Shown: positions 11,025 through 23,060, numbered from the stretch's first letter. The stretch is 64,000 nt of DNA from Phymorhynchus buccinoides (GCA_017654935.2 CM065693.1:15057758-15121757), one strand, 5' to 3'. Notes: generated by a model from the sequence alone, not told the origin. Numbers and translations: made by a program.

Positions 11025-11420
11025 AAACCTTAACGTTGTCATTTTCTCTAAACATATAAGGCGTTAGAGGGTTAAAGTTAGCAGGATACTTGATTTTGAC
11101 GTGAGCCTTCAAGTCACGACGATCAAAGCAGTCAGATACATTGATAAAGAACAAAATAAAGATAATCATTTGTTGCAGAGATTACTGTTGTGCAACCTTT
11201 AACCTTGACTCAGTCACACTCTTCAAACTAAAGAAGACTCTCACTCTCCACTGAAACTTTAACGTTGTCATTTTCTCAAAAAAACATAAGATGTTAGAGG
11301 GTTAAAGTTAGCAGGATACTTGATTTTGACGTGAGCCTTCAAGTCATGGCGATCAAAGCAGTCAGATACATCGGTAAGGAACAAAAGAAAGAAAATCATT
11401 TGTTGCAGAGATTACTGTAA
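11025..11420 (+). repeat. Direct repeat, ~170 bp, two copies
   Basis: TTAACGTTGTCATTTTCTC through GTTAGAGGGTTAAAGTTAGC to TTTGTTGCAGAGATTACTGT occurs at about 11025-11190 and again at 11250-11420 with a few changes. Confidence 0.88.
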
Positions 11421-12504
11421 CTGTTGTGTTGTACCGAGTAGGAGATACATACTGGAAAGAAGACTCTCCATTAGATATACAAAAACGCTCTTTAAAAAGA
11501 AACACAAGACTTCAGGTGTGTACAAATAGGTACATTTTAACGTCGTCAACTTATATTTTCTGTAACAAATGGATGTACCGAGTGTGTGCGTTGACGGCCC
11601 GGTTGTTTAGCTTTATTTGCGCCTTTGAGTAACGGTTGTTCGTGTTCATTTGCGCATCATCTCTGCGCATAACTTAGCCTACTGCACTTCCGGCAACAAG
11701 GCCTAGGCCTAGAGTCCATGCCTTACCTCATAATCAAGACGACGTACTTAACATTTAGCCCACATTCATTTCAGTCTTGAAAAAAAAAAACCCCGGAAAA
11801 TCCAGGGTTCGTCGATTTCACTGCCTTCGACGTACAAATCCTTTGTTAGGCCTAGACGATTGATCACCATGAGCAAAGACTGTACAGGGGAAGATAAACA
11901 TGGATGAGCTTGCTGGCTGTGACCTTGACCTTTGCTTTGTGGCAGAGGGGGGGGGGGGGAATTAACGAAACGAAAATAAAATATTAGGACTAATATAAAA
12001 TATCTTACAGAAATGTAGATGATGTGGAACAAGTTTTCATCGCATGAACAATCAGTTTAAAACAGTAACAGATCACGCAACTTCAATTATTAATTTTCTA
12101 AGAGTAAGAGGCTTAGACCCACAGGCAAAGACTAGGCCTACTACAGGTGTCCGTAGACCCCCCTTACCCCGGCGGGGGGGTGGGGGGGTGATTGGTCACT
12201 ATGTTTTTTCTGAAAGCTTGGTCAATATGCTTTTCAATTTTACTTGTTTGCCAAAAATAAAAATAGGGCTCCACTATGTTACATGCGCATACATATAATT
12301 AAATTTTAAAGAAAGGGGTAGGGGTGCATAGAAATAATTTTAATTTACACAGTAAAATAAAAATTAATTCTGTTTTCAGATGCACAAGTGTCTACATAAC
12401 AGTATTCTCTCTATACAGGCATGGGAATTGTCATGGGAATTCCCATGCCTGCTATAGTAATAAAAATCAGACGTGAGCCTTGCAGGCTTTGCCTCTTGTT
12501 TATT

Positions 12505-13060
12505 TTTTTTATAAGTTTATCTAAAGGAGCTTCACTCACAACAAAGGAAATAGCATATATTTTTTTACTGCACTACAAAAAAAGAAAACGCTTCAACCAC
12601 AATGAGTGACCTCCACCCACCCCATCCAAAATGGCTACTCTGTCCGGCATCTCCGCCAAGGAGGAATCACCGTTTTGACGGTTTTATTTATAGGAAACCA
12701 GAGCAAAGTGAGAGTTCCGATCCTTGAAAAGGCTGTCTTTTTTACTGTTTTTTTAACCCGGATCCGATGAATGAGAGTAGCGTGGCTCCACGTTTCCAGC
12801 ACTGTGTGGACTTATGTGCTATAGAGTATAATGATGGAAGTGTCATGTTATGAATTGTACTACATTTTTTGTTTTCAGGTTTTGTACGTTGTTAAGATTC
12901 ATGGATTTGTGATTTGCTATACGTGGTCGAACTTTATGCGGTGACAGTCCTGAGATAACCCTAGCTGTTGACGGAACTTTAACAGACTAACTAACTAACA
13001 AAGGCTGTCTTTCTGGTGATCTCGGCGTGTTTCTTGCAAAAACTCATCCGTCAGGGTCCA
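12505..13060. mobile_element. Foldback element FB interrupted by a retroposon fragment
   Basis: Right-arm FB sequence (ACGGTTTTATTTATAGGAAA, CTTGAAAAGGCTGTCTTT) is broken at 12740 and resumes at 13000 with the same 13 bases. Confidence 0.85.
12741..12999 (+). mobile_element. 3' fragment of a non-LTR retroposon with (AACT)n tail
   Basis: The 259-bp insert ends GACTAACTAACTAAC and is flanked by the 13-bp target-site duplication AAAGGCTGTCTTT (12728-12740 and 13000-13012). A short tandem tail plus a duplication of this size indicates target-primed reverse transcription. The parent element is not identified. Confidence 0.8.
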
Positions 13061-13302
13061 CCTTTAAACACACACACACTGACAACAACTAGAAAGCACT
13101 GGCACAACACAAAACCTCAAACAAGTCGGTTTTTAATTTATTACAAGCCAAATGACCACATGGGTTCTTAAGACAAATTAAACATTCACAATTCAAATAT
13201 CTGAAATAAAATCTCGATTTACACCAAACGGGAAAGAGACCACGGAATAAAACTTAAAAAGAAAAATGGGATCATAAATTCACCTCTGACAAGCTGCTGG
13301 GG

Positions 13303-13307
<5 letters not shown>

Positions 13308-13366
<59 letters not shown>

Positions 13367-13367
13367 G
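13308..13367. repeat. (GA)n microsatellite followed by G run
   Basis: About 23 GA units then a run of G. Confidence 0.95.
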
Positions 13368-13763
13368 CCTGACAAAGGGGAAAAGAAGTAAAAGGGAAAT
13401 ACTTTGAATTACTGTAACAAGATTAAACTAGTAGGAGTTATGAGCTCAATGTATGGTGGTGTTTTTTTTCCCTTTCAAATCCTGTATTAAATGACACTCC
13501 CATTTAATTTTGACATCAGTGAAAAGAATTGTTAAGGTGATATTCTTGTTAAGGTGAAATTCTAATCCACAAACAGAAATTGATTCAAATTCTTTTTGTT
13601 TTTTTGTTTTTTCCCTACACAGAAAGGCAGGTTAACAAAAGGCAAAAACTTCACCTTCTTGGTGGAAATAATGGAAGAAAAGGCAGTCAAAGGAAACGGC
13701 AACAATGCAAAATGTTTTTGGGTTTTAAAAGATCAACGAGATATTTTACCAACATAAACAAAA

Positions 13764-14249
13764 TGTGACCCAGCACCACGAAAGGGACATTAAGTGTCAA
13801 AATTACCAATCTGAGAAAATTACACGTGTGAAAACTTCAGACACACACTATATATTTCTCAATATTTCTCTTTCTAATGATACAAGAATCATTCTTGTAT
13901 CTTTTACCGTTCCAGAGTTATGAGCATTTAAAGTTAATAGGGTGAGCATCAACCATTTTGAGAAAAGTCTAAAGTCTAGCCTAGCTGAAGGAAATGCATT
14001 GACCTCCTCGTTTTAAAACACTTATAATACCATTTAGAGACCATATTAAAGATTATCCTTTATAAATATGAAAGATAAGAAGTCAGAGAACACAAAAATA
14101 TTTCAAAATTGACCAAAAATAATATTTTTGACCCATATCTCAAAATTGACAAAAAAATAGATTTTTGATTTTTGATTTTGTTGCTTTGCACGCCTGTTGT
14201 GATAAACTAGCCCAGCGACTTAATGTCCCTTTCGTGGTGCTGGGTCACA
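13764..14249. mobile_element. MITE-P, copy 2
   Basis: Ends TGTGACCCAGCACCACGAAA and TTTCGTGGTGCTGGGTCACA are perfect inverted repeats; internal order relative to copy 1 is reversed. Confidence 0.92.
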
Positions 14250-14528
14250 AATAACAGAAAACAAGAGATTTTTGTCACTGAATTTAATCACTGAACCAAA
14301 CACAAAAGGCCCAAACATTGCAAGTAGCACAAGTGGCAGGAACCTGAACTAGCACATAACACAAAATGTGTATGAACAACAACAACAACCAACGCTGAAA
14401 TGCTATTCTCAGTAATATTCAAGCCATGGAGCATGATAATGTTTGTTTCCCCTGTGTACTGAATATGGACTTGCATCTCTTAAGCCTAATAGCGCTTTCG
14501 GACAAATCAAAATACTCTTTTTGCAAGG

Positions 14529-14925
14529 GAGAAAGGTGGCAGAGTGGCTAAGACATGTTAGCCTGCCAAATGCAATGCGTGACTGCAGCGTGAGTGACCC
14601 GGGTTCGAATCCCGGCCTCGACCTTTCCTTCTAGCTTGACAGGAAAATCAAACTGAACGTAGAGTCCTTCAGATGGGGACTTAAAGATAGTCTGACCCGT
14701 GCGCTTTACGCACTTAAAATCCCACGGCAGTTGAAAGTCGGCAAGAGCAGGGAGACCGCTGCCTGGTATGGCCAAACAGATAGCTAGGTTTTCTCCTCTC
14801 CTCTCCTCACCCTGTGCCCCCCCCCCCCCAAAAAAAAGGGTAGGCGCTGCACTTGCGGCGACGCTCTCTCCGGGGGAGAGCAGCCCGAATTTCACAGAGA
14901 TAAGTCTCTGTGACTAGAATATACC
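14529..14925 (+). mobile_element. tRNA-derived SINE, family S, full-length-like copy
   Basis: The head GGTGGCAGAGTGGCTAAGAC .. GGGTTCGAATCCCGGCC has tRNA-like A and B box promoter sequence. The conserved 3' part includes GGGGAGAGCAGCCCGAATTT and TCTCTGTGACTAGAATATACC. Other copies or fragments: 16460-16806, 30440-30755, 37640-38030 (-), 38174-38407, 40955-41222, 62671-63525. A tRNA gene is excluded because the cloverleaf is not intact and the sequence continues into the shared SINE tail. Confidence 0.82.
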
Positions 14926-14929
14926 AAAT

Positions 14930-16455
14930 ACCAAATAAGTGAATAACTTTCTTCCCAGTACTGCTACGCTGATAGCAACAGCTATCTCCAACCTCTTTCT
15001 CCTTTGCTTTTGTTTATCAGACAGTTAAAAAAAAAAAAAAAAAAAGTTCATTGAACAACAACAAAACACAACTCAAGCTTCACTTTCATACACTGTCAAG
15101 TGTTCTCTCATGTGAAAACAAAAAAAGAAGAAAACACAACAAAGAAACAAAAACCACCTGGGAAAACATTTACACACTCCAGTTCTTTCAACCACAGTGA
15201 TAGGCCTAACTAAATAAAATATTTCACATTATCGAGTATCTCTGAAAATTCAAGAAACCGTACCATAGAAGCTCCCAATGATAATCAAGAATAGGGGTCC
15301 AACTCTGCTAACCATCAGTCATAAGAGACATTGCAATCTAGGAAACTTTCTCTCCAATCTGGTTGAACCACGCATAGTAAGTTATTGCAATCTTAAAGCT
15401 ACTAGAAACTTTCTATATCTGTATGAACCACAGATTTTTCTTCTTCTTGATCCCTTAATAGTTGCTGAAGTTATTTCAGTATAACTAATAGACAGCATTC
15501 CCAAGTCTGCCAATGGTGTTTGAAAGCTTAGCGCTGAGGCCGCCACATGCAAACTGGATTAGAGCGAGTGTAAGTTGTGGATTTATCCCCCTTTTGAATA
15601 GGTGGTGCAACAGAAGGCACTTGATCAGACTTCAGCGACAGCAAGCTCACTTGGCATGCGCATAGCAAAAACAGATTAGGTCTTCTATTTGATCAAAGGG
15701 AAACAAAATAAGCCAGGGGAGAGTTATCTCCCATAGACTCGCCGGAAGAGCTCATTACGTCTACAGACTGGGAGCTGTGAGTGAATCCAGTTTTGGTAAT
15801 TTAGTCACTAGATATTTTTGTGTTTCAAAATACATATGGCATAAAATATCCACTGATCCACATGGCTGGCGCATGATAGCCAATGAACGACTATAACACG
15901 GATTCCAATTCTATGCAGAACACACACAAAAATGAATGAACACAGATCCTTTTTCTCTGCAAAGAAAACATACAGTATGCTGTATCTGCATATTGCGAGC
16001 AACATTTTAAAACACCTATGCTTTTACAGTTTGATTTTTCATTGTAAAGAAATGTTAAAACACACAGTGAAAGTAAACAACAACCCCTCCCCCAAAAACA
16101 ATAAGAAAAGGGAAAACTAAACATTTCCAAATTTTAGGAACAGTCACCAGTCAATCTCAAAATGTGACAAAACATGTAAAACCACTCTCTCTCTCCCCCT
16201 TACACTCCTCACTTAGACCGAAATGATACTCAAACCAAACTCATTTTGTTATAGCACACCATTCTCTCTATCTTAGATGGCATGCAACCAGCATGAAATC
16301 AGCTCACAAAATTGTTCCTAAGTGATTTTTTGTGTGCAGTTTTTGACAATTTGGAAAGCTGTGTGTGTGCGTGCGCGCTCGCATATATGTGTTCCAAGTT
16401 TTCCATACCCAACAAACGAATCAATGCAAATAGTTTATCCACTAACTTTTAGAAC
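14930..16455. other. No gene seen
   Basis: A/T-rich sequence with short A runs (15028-15046). No splice-supported exon or recognisable repeat family; short frames here have no codon bias. Confidence 0.6.
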
Positions 16456-16459
16456 AGGT

Positions 16460-16806
16460 GTAGTAGAGTGGCACAGAGGTAACGCGTTCGCCTTGTGTCA
16501 AGTAAACCCGAGTTCGAACATGGGTACAGATTTTTCCTCACTTTGCACTAGGCCTTACGGTCTGAACGTGGTCTTTGGGAACAGAGATCCTGTGTGCCCA
16601 TGCACTTAGCACACGTTAAATCCAGTGGCAACAAAAAAGTTGTCATTTGGTCAAAATTTACTCCCCCACCTTTCCTTCCTCATCAGTAACACAAAAATCG
16701 CATGCATAAAAAACAAAATTGGGGGGGGCGCGCCTCTGGCTGCGACGCGCTCTCCACATGGGAGCAACCCGAATTTCACAGAGACGCCTCTGTGACTATA
16801 AAGTAC
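16460..16806 (+). mobile_element. SINE family S, copy with tRNA-like head
   Basis: Head TAGAGTGGCACAGAGGTAAC .. GAGTTCGAACATGGG, then CACTTTGCACTAGGCCTTAC, CATGCACTTAGCACACGTTA and the tail CGAATTTCACAGAGACGCCT .. ACTATAAAGTACTTAATAC. Confidence 0.88.
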
Positions 16807-16939
16807 TTAATACATGCATAGCACTACCCACCCTTTGGATTATTAAAAGCTTTTGGGGTTTGATAATAGTTTTAAGACAAACCGAGCATTTGCAGTGCCA
16901 CAACAAAGACATTCTGTTATTCCTTTTGTAAAGTGGAGG

Positions 16940-17920
16940 GAATGCCACCAAGGAAGTATCATTGCTGCACTATAAACTGTGGCAGACACACTTTGACTGC
17001 ACTGGCATCTTTTTGAGAAAACAGAATAAACAAATTGCGCTTAATACAAGGCTGCCTAACCCTTGTTGCGATTTCCAGGACAAAGCGCTTAGAAACCAGG
17101 GACAGACTTATTTCCAGGGACAAACATTGCAATGTCATGCATCAGGGTCAAAACGGAAATATTTCGCAATCTAGCAAACTTAGTTTCTATGTCTCTGGAT
17201 GTTTTTAGTCTTCTTGATGCTTTTCGGCGTCAATGTGCTTCAATATTCAAGATCCTTTGGTGTTCAGTAACCTGTCTGTAAAGAAAATTTTAATACATTT
17301 CCTGTGTTCAATAGCAAGATTAGCTAAGACAAGTGACTGCTCTACAACATGTTGATTCTACTCAGTTTCCAGGGATGCCAGACCAAAAAGTGGATTCCAG
17401 GGACAGGGTGCCATTTGTAACTGTTTCCAGGGACAAATACCTTTTAGGGGGGATGGTAGGCAGCCCTGTTAAATAAGCTGAACCATTCTTTTCTTCCATG
17501 TGTGCGTAGACACTTTTAGTTTTGGCTAAATCCCCCATGCAAAGCGTACACCCATCTGAAGCAGTAAAGACATATCATCAACCAGATGTGACCCAAACCT
17601 TTTCAGAATAATCATATCATTCAGACTGAATGAATAATAATATAAGAATTGAACATAGGTCTGTTTGGAAGTTTGTCTCCATATGAAGGAGATGTAATAC
17701 TATTACTATTACTGCTTATTACTAATAGGCAGGCAAAGTGCCTCCAGTGGGGGCAAAGTGGTTTTCAATGAAAATGGCCGGGGGTCCAGGGGGCCGAAGA
17801 AAATTCAATAAATGAAAGTGAAATTTTCACTTTTTCATGCCATTTCAAAGCATTTTTTTTAATAATTTTGTTTCAAACTGTTTCACGGATTTTCCGCGAT
17901 TCACGGAGGTCTACTATGTC
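16940..17920. other. No gene seen; unclassified sequence
   Basis: Contains a weak inverted relationship between CCAGGGACAGACTTATTTCC (17096) and CCAGGGACAAATACC (17432). No exon support. Confidence 0.5.
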
Positions 17921-17922
17921 TG

Positions 17923-18060
17923 AATAGGGCATTTGCCGCATGCCAGCGACCTTGAATTACACTGAGTTGAAGTTAGCGAGTTGAATTACAAAGGTCAGCG
18001 TAACTCAGGCAAATTAGTAGTCTAGTATAGAGAACGAACACTCGTGGCAAATGCCCTATT
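17923..18060. mobile_element. Foldback MITE (AATAGGGCATTTGCC ends)
   Basis: Ends AATAGGGCATTTGCCGC and GGCAAATGCCCTATT are inverted. The interior GACCTTTGTAATTCAACTCG-type sequence recurs in inverse orientation at 60578-60680. Confidence 0.8.
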
Positions 18061-18291
18061 TAGAGAGAACATATCCCACATGTTGCCCTGCAAAACTTGA
18101 CACATCCAACACAAACATCTCCCAATGTACACACAAGCCTCCGAACGATAGAAGTTATTCCGTCAACACCCACACAGCAAAGAGACAATTTAGAAGACTG
18201 GAGGCTTCTTCAGTCAACTGCCAGTCGCAAAGCTTCTTACCTAATTCATTGACTGAGACCTCTTAATCATCTGGCCCTGCATGAAAATCTG

Positions 18292-18410
18292 TTTAACGTC
18301 CTCCGGTCTGGAACAGACACATATGTAGATATAAAGATGGTGGGAACAATCATGGAGGCAATGCCCGGAGGCAGTGCAACACCAGTAATTTTTAACAATA
18401 CAGATATAAA
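18292..18410 (+). repeat. Dispersed repeat R, copy 2
   Basis: Matches 3749-3944, including CAATGCCCGGAGGCAGTGCA and TTTTTAACAATACAGAT. Confidence 0.8.
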
Positions 18411-18512
18411 AGCTTAATGATTTTCTAGCCCTGTAGCCTGAGTGCGAATTAGACAGTCAACACGGGGGGGGAATAGTATGTAAATTATGTAAACTTAAAG
18501 GCACGGCCGGAG

Positions 18513-18520
18513 TATAAAAG
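18513..18520 (+). promoter_or_regulatory. Candidate TATA box (TATAAAAG)
   Basis: TATAAAAG in a locally GC-rich block (18500-18700), with no GC-rich gene known on this strand downstream. It could be the promoter of a solo LTR or of an unseen + strand transcript; a chance match is equally possible. Confidence 0.3.
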
Positions 18521-18898
18521 AGGGGAAGCGCTGAGCACACGCCGCATTTGAATCACAGCTGGCGAGAGAGTCGGTTCACCCTTCTTTGTTCCCCGTTGTG
18601 CGAGCCACCGCGAGGCAGAGCTTTTCTGGCGAGAAAGACCCGATCCCTGGGATCGGTTGTTTTCCCTTTAAGTCCCCAAAAACGATTGGCTGTTTAGCCT
18701 AATTTACACACTAATCCCCGTTTTGAACGTCTTAATACACACTCATAACTACAGGGCCAGTTAATGACCTTTGTTTTGAGTTCTTCTTCCAGTCTCTCAG
18801 GGAAGAAAATCATTCCCTCTCCACACAACACAAAACGTGCTCACTGCGTAACCTCCCACGTCGACGTGTGCACACCCCAATGTCGACTCTAACCAGCT

Positions 18899-19255
18899 TT
18901 ACGTAGCAGCAGCGACCTCGGGGGCAGCCTGCGCTCCGTTACTAGCCGCCTCAGTGGTAGCTGCTGCTGCTGCTGCTGCTGCTGCTGCATCGCTCGATTC
19001 ATCCACGGCTGTAGTAGTAGTAGTCGTGGTAGTGGTGGTGGTGGTGGTGTCGGCGTCGGCGCTGGTGGTGGCGGCAGCATCAGCAGCAGGGGCGTCTCCC
19101 TTCGGCGGTTGCTGTGGTTTCTTGGCGGGCATGATGTGCTCTGGGGGCTTCCAGCCCAGCACCTTCTCCACGTCCTCCGGGGGCAGCCACAGCACGCTGG
19201 GCGAGGTGTGCGGCACGTAGGTGGAGGACTTGTGGAAGAACAGGATGCCGTCCAC
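18899..19255 (-). CDS. Snurportin-like module 2: terminal exon with Thr- and Ala-run tail
   Basis: The acceptor CCCAACAG leads to VDGILFFHKSSTYVPHTSPS then VLWLPPEDVEKVLGWKPP, equivalent to vertebrate [18 protein letters not shown].GWL. The cap-stacking Trp (human Trp276) is kept. After PAKKPQQPPKGD the protein becomes low complexity: Ala/Asp, then 13 consecutive Thr, then a run of ten Ala, ending in Ala/Glu/Ala-rich sequence. TAA is at 18899-18901. The Thr and Ala runs come from GTn- and GCT-type trinucleotide repeats at about 18959-19080. I could not identify a convincing polyadenylation signal downstream. Confidence 0.93.
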   Translation of the reverse strand: MDGILFFHKSSTYVPHTSPSVLWLPPEDVEKVLGWKPPEHIMPAKKPQQPPKGDAPAADAAATTSADADTTTTTTTTTTTTTAVDESSDAAAAAAAAAATTEAASNGAQAAPEVAAAT

Positions 19256-19316
19256 CTGTTGGGGAGCATAGAGACGGCACCGCCGGTAAAGAGAAAGCAC
19301 AGACACTGCTAATGGT

Positions 19317-19560
19317 CCACCTTCTGGAAGTTCTGTGCTTGTAACATCCTCTAATCTGTCACTATCTTTGACTCTTGCCTTTTCCCTTTGCTTACAGTCA
19401 TCTACTATCTTTCTACCTTACCGGTCCATTCTCCTGCCTTTTTTCACGAAACACTTTCAAAAAGATTTCCTCCAGCCGAAGTCTGACTTGCTGGGCCTAA
19501 CTATTTGTCAGTTAGGCGCATAACGGCAGCATGACGCATCTGCACTCATTATTGACAGGA
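19317..19560 (+). repeat. SINE-like repeat, copy 2 of CACCTTCTGGAAGTTCTGTG family
   Basis: Matches 960-1300 and 55783-55478; begins about 60 bp outside the acceptor of the terminal snurportin-like exon. Confidence 0.7.
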
Positions 19561-19819
19561 AACTGAGCGATCAAAGAAGAATAAGAAGGTCCAAATACAC
19601 AATGGCCCATTCGCCAGTCCCCTCCCTGTCCCCAACCCCACCTGATTTCATCCCTTCCTTTGTCAATCTGTCATTATCCTCTCAACTGCCGACGGAGAGC
19701 CTACACTCGAAAGCTCCACCCACGACTCCTTCAACAGGTCAGAATTTCCTCTACCTTTTTTTGTTTTTCATCTTGACAAGACCTGACAGTCACCTTCTTC
19801 AGCCACTCCAAATACACTA

Positions 19820-19992
19820 TACAGTGGAACCTCCCTATTAAGACCTCCCATTACAAGACTCCCTCCCATATAAGACCTACTTCTCTGAGACATTGCCCTT
19901 CTTTGTAAGTATTAAAATTACCCCTATTTTAAGACCCCTCCCTTATAAGACCTCGTGCTTTTTTAAGGTCTTAAAAGGGAGGTTCCACTGTA
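19820..19992. mobile_element. MITE-T, copy 2
   Basis: TA-flanked; ends CAGTGGAACCTCCCTATTAA and GGGAGGTTCCACTG. Confidence 0.92.
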
Positions 19993-20624
19993 TTACCATA
20001 TTTTTCAGACTAAAAACAGCACCTTATTATGAGACCCACACCCCTAAAATGTTAGTATTTGTTACGCAAGATTCAGATTCAGTGGCATAAAATCATGAAG
20101 TAGAGGAAGAAAGGTTTTTGTTTAAAGATACTGTCGAAAATGTTGATTCTCATAAACTGAACAAATGAAACTGACATGTGGCAGACTATTCCTTCCCAAA
20201 ACATTGGCAAAACAGTTTATATTGTGTTGTGTTGCACAGAATGGAAGATAATGTAAGTTTGTTTTCATTACCCATAAGTGTTTTAAGAGAATAGCGTGGC
20301 TACAGTTTATCAGCCATTGATTACATTTTACCATAACCAATTGCTCTTTCTTTTGATAACCAAACAATTTATTGTTAGTTATTTCACTATCATAACAAAA
20401 ATAACCAGAAAAGTGCCAAAATATGTGGTCAACAGGGAATAGGCGATGTGCGTTGCTAGGCATCACCGGGGAAGTGTAGAGCTCTCAGACGTGGCTGTCG
20501 GCAGAATTGGGTTAACTCAAGACTAGTATTTCACTGGCCATGAGCCATGACGGATCAAACAGTACTTGGTTCACTCGTTCCTCCCTATGCGCCAGTGCGA
20601 CTACCAGTGCGGCAGAACTGTTTA

Positions 20625-20825
20625 CCACCTACACAAATTTTGAGTAGTCTGGATAGCTGAAATGAGTAGTTTTGGTGCAAAATGTGTAGTTTTATTCATT
20701 AAACCATCAAACAATATTCACTGAAAATGAGTAATCAGAGCATTATTTTCAAATTTCAAGAGTAGTAGAGGTCCAAATTGAGTAGAATACTACTCGGAAA
20801 GAGTAGAGTAAACAGGTCTGCTGAC
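20625..20825. mobile_element. Possible MITE with GGCAGAACTGTTTACC ends
   Basis: TGCGGCAGAACTGTTTACC and GTAAACAGGTCTGCTGACA form imperfect inverted ends; the GAGTAGT motif recurs inside. A GGTAAACAGGTCTGCATGG fragment is at 31263. Confidence 0.55.
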
Positions 20826-20887
20826 ACAGCCTTATGCCAAGGCGGAGCACGTTTCGTCATGATACAACTTTCCGTTATCCCAGTCAC

Positions 20888-20965
20888 CTTGAACTTGGCC
20901 GTGTCCAGGGCTTGGTACAGGTCCTGCTGGTTACAACGTACCCTGGGCAACCCCTTGAACTTGTA
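20888..20965 (-). CDS. Snurportin-like module 2: 26-codon exon
   Basis: A GT-rich acceptor (TGTGTGTGTGCAG) and donor GTGACT enclose 26 codons, phase 0-0: YKFKGLPRVRCNQQDLYQAL then DTAKFK. It matches vertebrate [20 protein letters not shown]..PFE, which directly precedes the VDG start of the next exon. Confidence 0.9.
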
Positions 20966-21784
20966 CTGCACACACACACAATTAAAAGAACAAAATATAT
21001 GTGGTACAAACACAAACAACCAAAGGAAAAAAAAGGCAATATTTTTATCATCCCCATTCCTTAAACTAAAGGCATTTTAGCAAATTACAGGCTGGCCAAT
21101 TCTCAATGAAAAATTCAGCAATCTTGAACGTAAAACACAACACACACACGCACCCACACACGTCCCTGAAATTTTTCGCTGAGAAGCAACATTCCTCCAT
21201 TCCGGGAAAGGGATAGGGTTAAGATCAGCCTTGTGTTATTGCCATGCAAGCGGAAGAACCAGTTTTTGAGATTGAGTCGCAACCATTGCGGGGGGGTTAA
21301 ACTGCAACTTTGCCAGATTCTTCTGAAAACATGCCATGGACTACTGTGTTTGCCTCCATGTTTAGTACCCCTTCCCTACTTTTTCCACCCAAGAGAAAAA
21401 TAACACATCAAAGCATGTGTCTATCAGAGATGTTCTTTATTGAAAGCACTGCAGCTACTAGTACTAGTAGTGCAACCAACATTTTGTCCTCGGAAAACTC
21501 TCATTTCAAACTTTGTGGCTAGTCTTGCATGACTGTGCATGTTGTGTACGTGTACGTGAATAAATACAAATTCTTTATCACAACATTAAGCAATTTTCAC
21601 AACAACAAAAAAAAGGAAAAAAAAGAAAAAAAGTTGATACTAGACTTGTTTGTCAAGTTTGCTTTTTGAAAAAATATCTGTTTGGTTTTATTGTATATGG
21701 ATACTGCGAAAGGTCTATGGCCAATAAAAAGTAGACTGTCATTCCATCAACTGATCAAGACAGCAATTTAAAATTTTAACAAGG

Positions 21785-22707
21785 GCGTCGCCGAGCGGCA
21801 GACATGTCCGTCACCAGCAATGCCACGCACTTGCGACACCCCGTAGTGTGTCACATCCTGACACAAAATTGGAAGGGATTCTGTCTTCTAGTTCACGAGA
21901 TACAGCTTGAAGAAGAAACATATAGCGCAAAGAAGGAAATTTCGGTTTTCAAGGTCACACTTCAAGGTCAAGGTCAGCATGGTGATAATTTATGCTCGGA
22001 TGTTTTTTTCTCTAGGGTATACAGTACCACACACAATCTGAAGCGCTTCTGTCAAGTACCAATGTGGAAAATATGGCTTAAAACCCAATGTGTAGACCCC
22101 TACCACTTTCAAGGCCTACGGATTGCCCGGACCGTGACCTTGACCTTGATCGGTATGCCACCATCAGAACGGGCAGAAACCAAAGTACCTTCATGCCAAA
22201 TTTGAAGACTCTATCACTAACGGTGTGGGAGTTATGGCCCCTGAAAGATTTTCGGTTTTCAAGGTCGTACGCCAAGGTCAAGGTCACGACGGCAATATGG
22301 TTTGCGCGGATGCCTTCCTCTCATGGTGACACACCAGCACACACAATTTGACGTGATTCTGTCAACCCGTTCGAAAGATATCCTTGGGACAGACAACAGA
22401 AGGAAAAAAAAATGACCCTCCGATTTTCAGGCTCCAGCGATCTTTTTGACCTTGTCCTTGACCTTGATCGGTATGTCATCATCAGAACGGGCATAAGCCA
22501 AACCACCTTCATACCATGTTTCAACATCCTATGTTGATCGGTGCCCGAGATATGGCTAAAAATAGATTTTCAGTTTTCAAGGTCGTACGTCAAGGTCAAG
22601 GTCACAACGGCAAAATGGTTTGCGCCGATCTCTTCCTATTAAGGAGGCACACCTTCACACAAAATTTGACGCGATTCGGTCAAGGGAGATATCCTTGGGA
22701 CAGACAG

Positions 22708-22740
<33 letters not shown>

Positions 22741-22780
22741 CCAGCCCATCGCAATAGTCCGTCTTGGTGACGGACTAATT
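21785..22780 (+). repeat. ~1-kb dispersed element with three ~310-bp internal repeats
   Basis: The phrase TTTTCAAGGTCGTACGYCAAGGTCAAGGTCA and following sequence recur at about 21945, 22255 and 22575. It ends in CTTGGGACAGACAG plus a long A run and then AGTCCGTCTTGGTGACGGACT, a small hairpin. The start GCCGAGCGGCAGACATGTCCGTCACC shares GTCCGTCA with that hairpin. A partial copy in the opposite orientation is at 1-353. Any reading frames are repeat-derived. Confidence 0.75.
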
Positions 22781-22789
22781 ACTTTTTTG

Positions 22790-23060
22790 TAAGTCAGACT
22801 GTCATTACCATCAAGACAGAATTTTAACTCTCAATGCGCTCTTCTATTTCCGTTGTGTATAACTTACAGCCTTCATAGGCTCCTACAACGTATACATCCA
22901 GATCCAGATTTAATTTTCTATGTTTTTAATCTTGTCATAGACTCATACCCGTAAGCAACAGTTAAAAAAACCTATTAAAAAAACCTTCAATTATTGTTGT
23001 ACAATATTCCTTTCCTTTATCATTCCTTTTCTTTATCAATACAATGCAAGGCAATCACTA
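22790..23060. other. Intronic sequence, nothing recognised
   Basis: Short A/T-rich spacer between the ~1-kb repeat and the ADFRFHW exon. Confidence 0.6.

Noticed and set aside
14529..14630. Possible tRNA gene
   Set aside because: B box is good, but the cloverleaf is not intact and the sequence continues into the conserved SINE tail seen in six other copies.
18954..19220. + strand Ala/Val-rich frame
   Set aside because: Shadow of the Thr/Ala repeats of the terminal snurportin-like exon.
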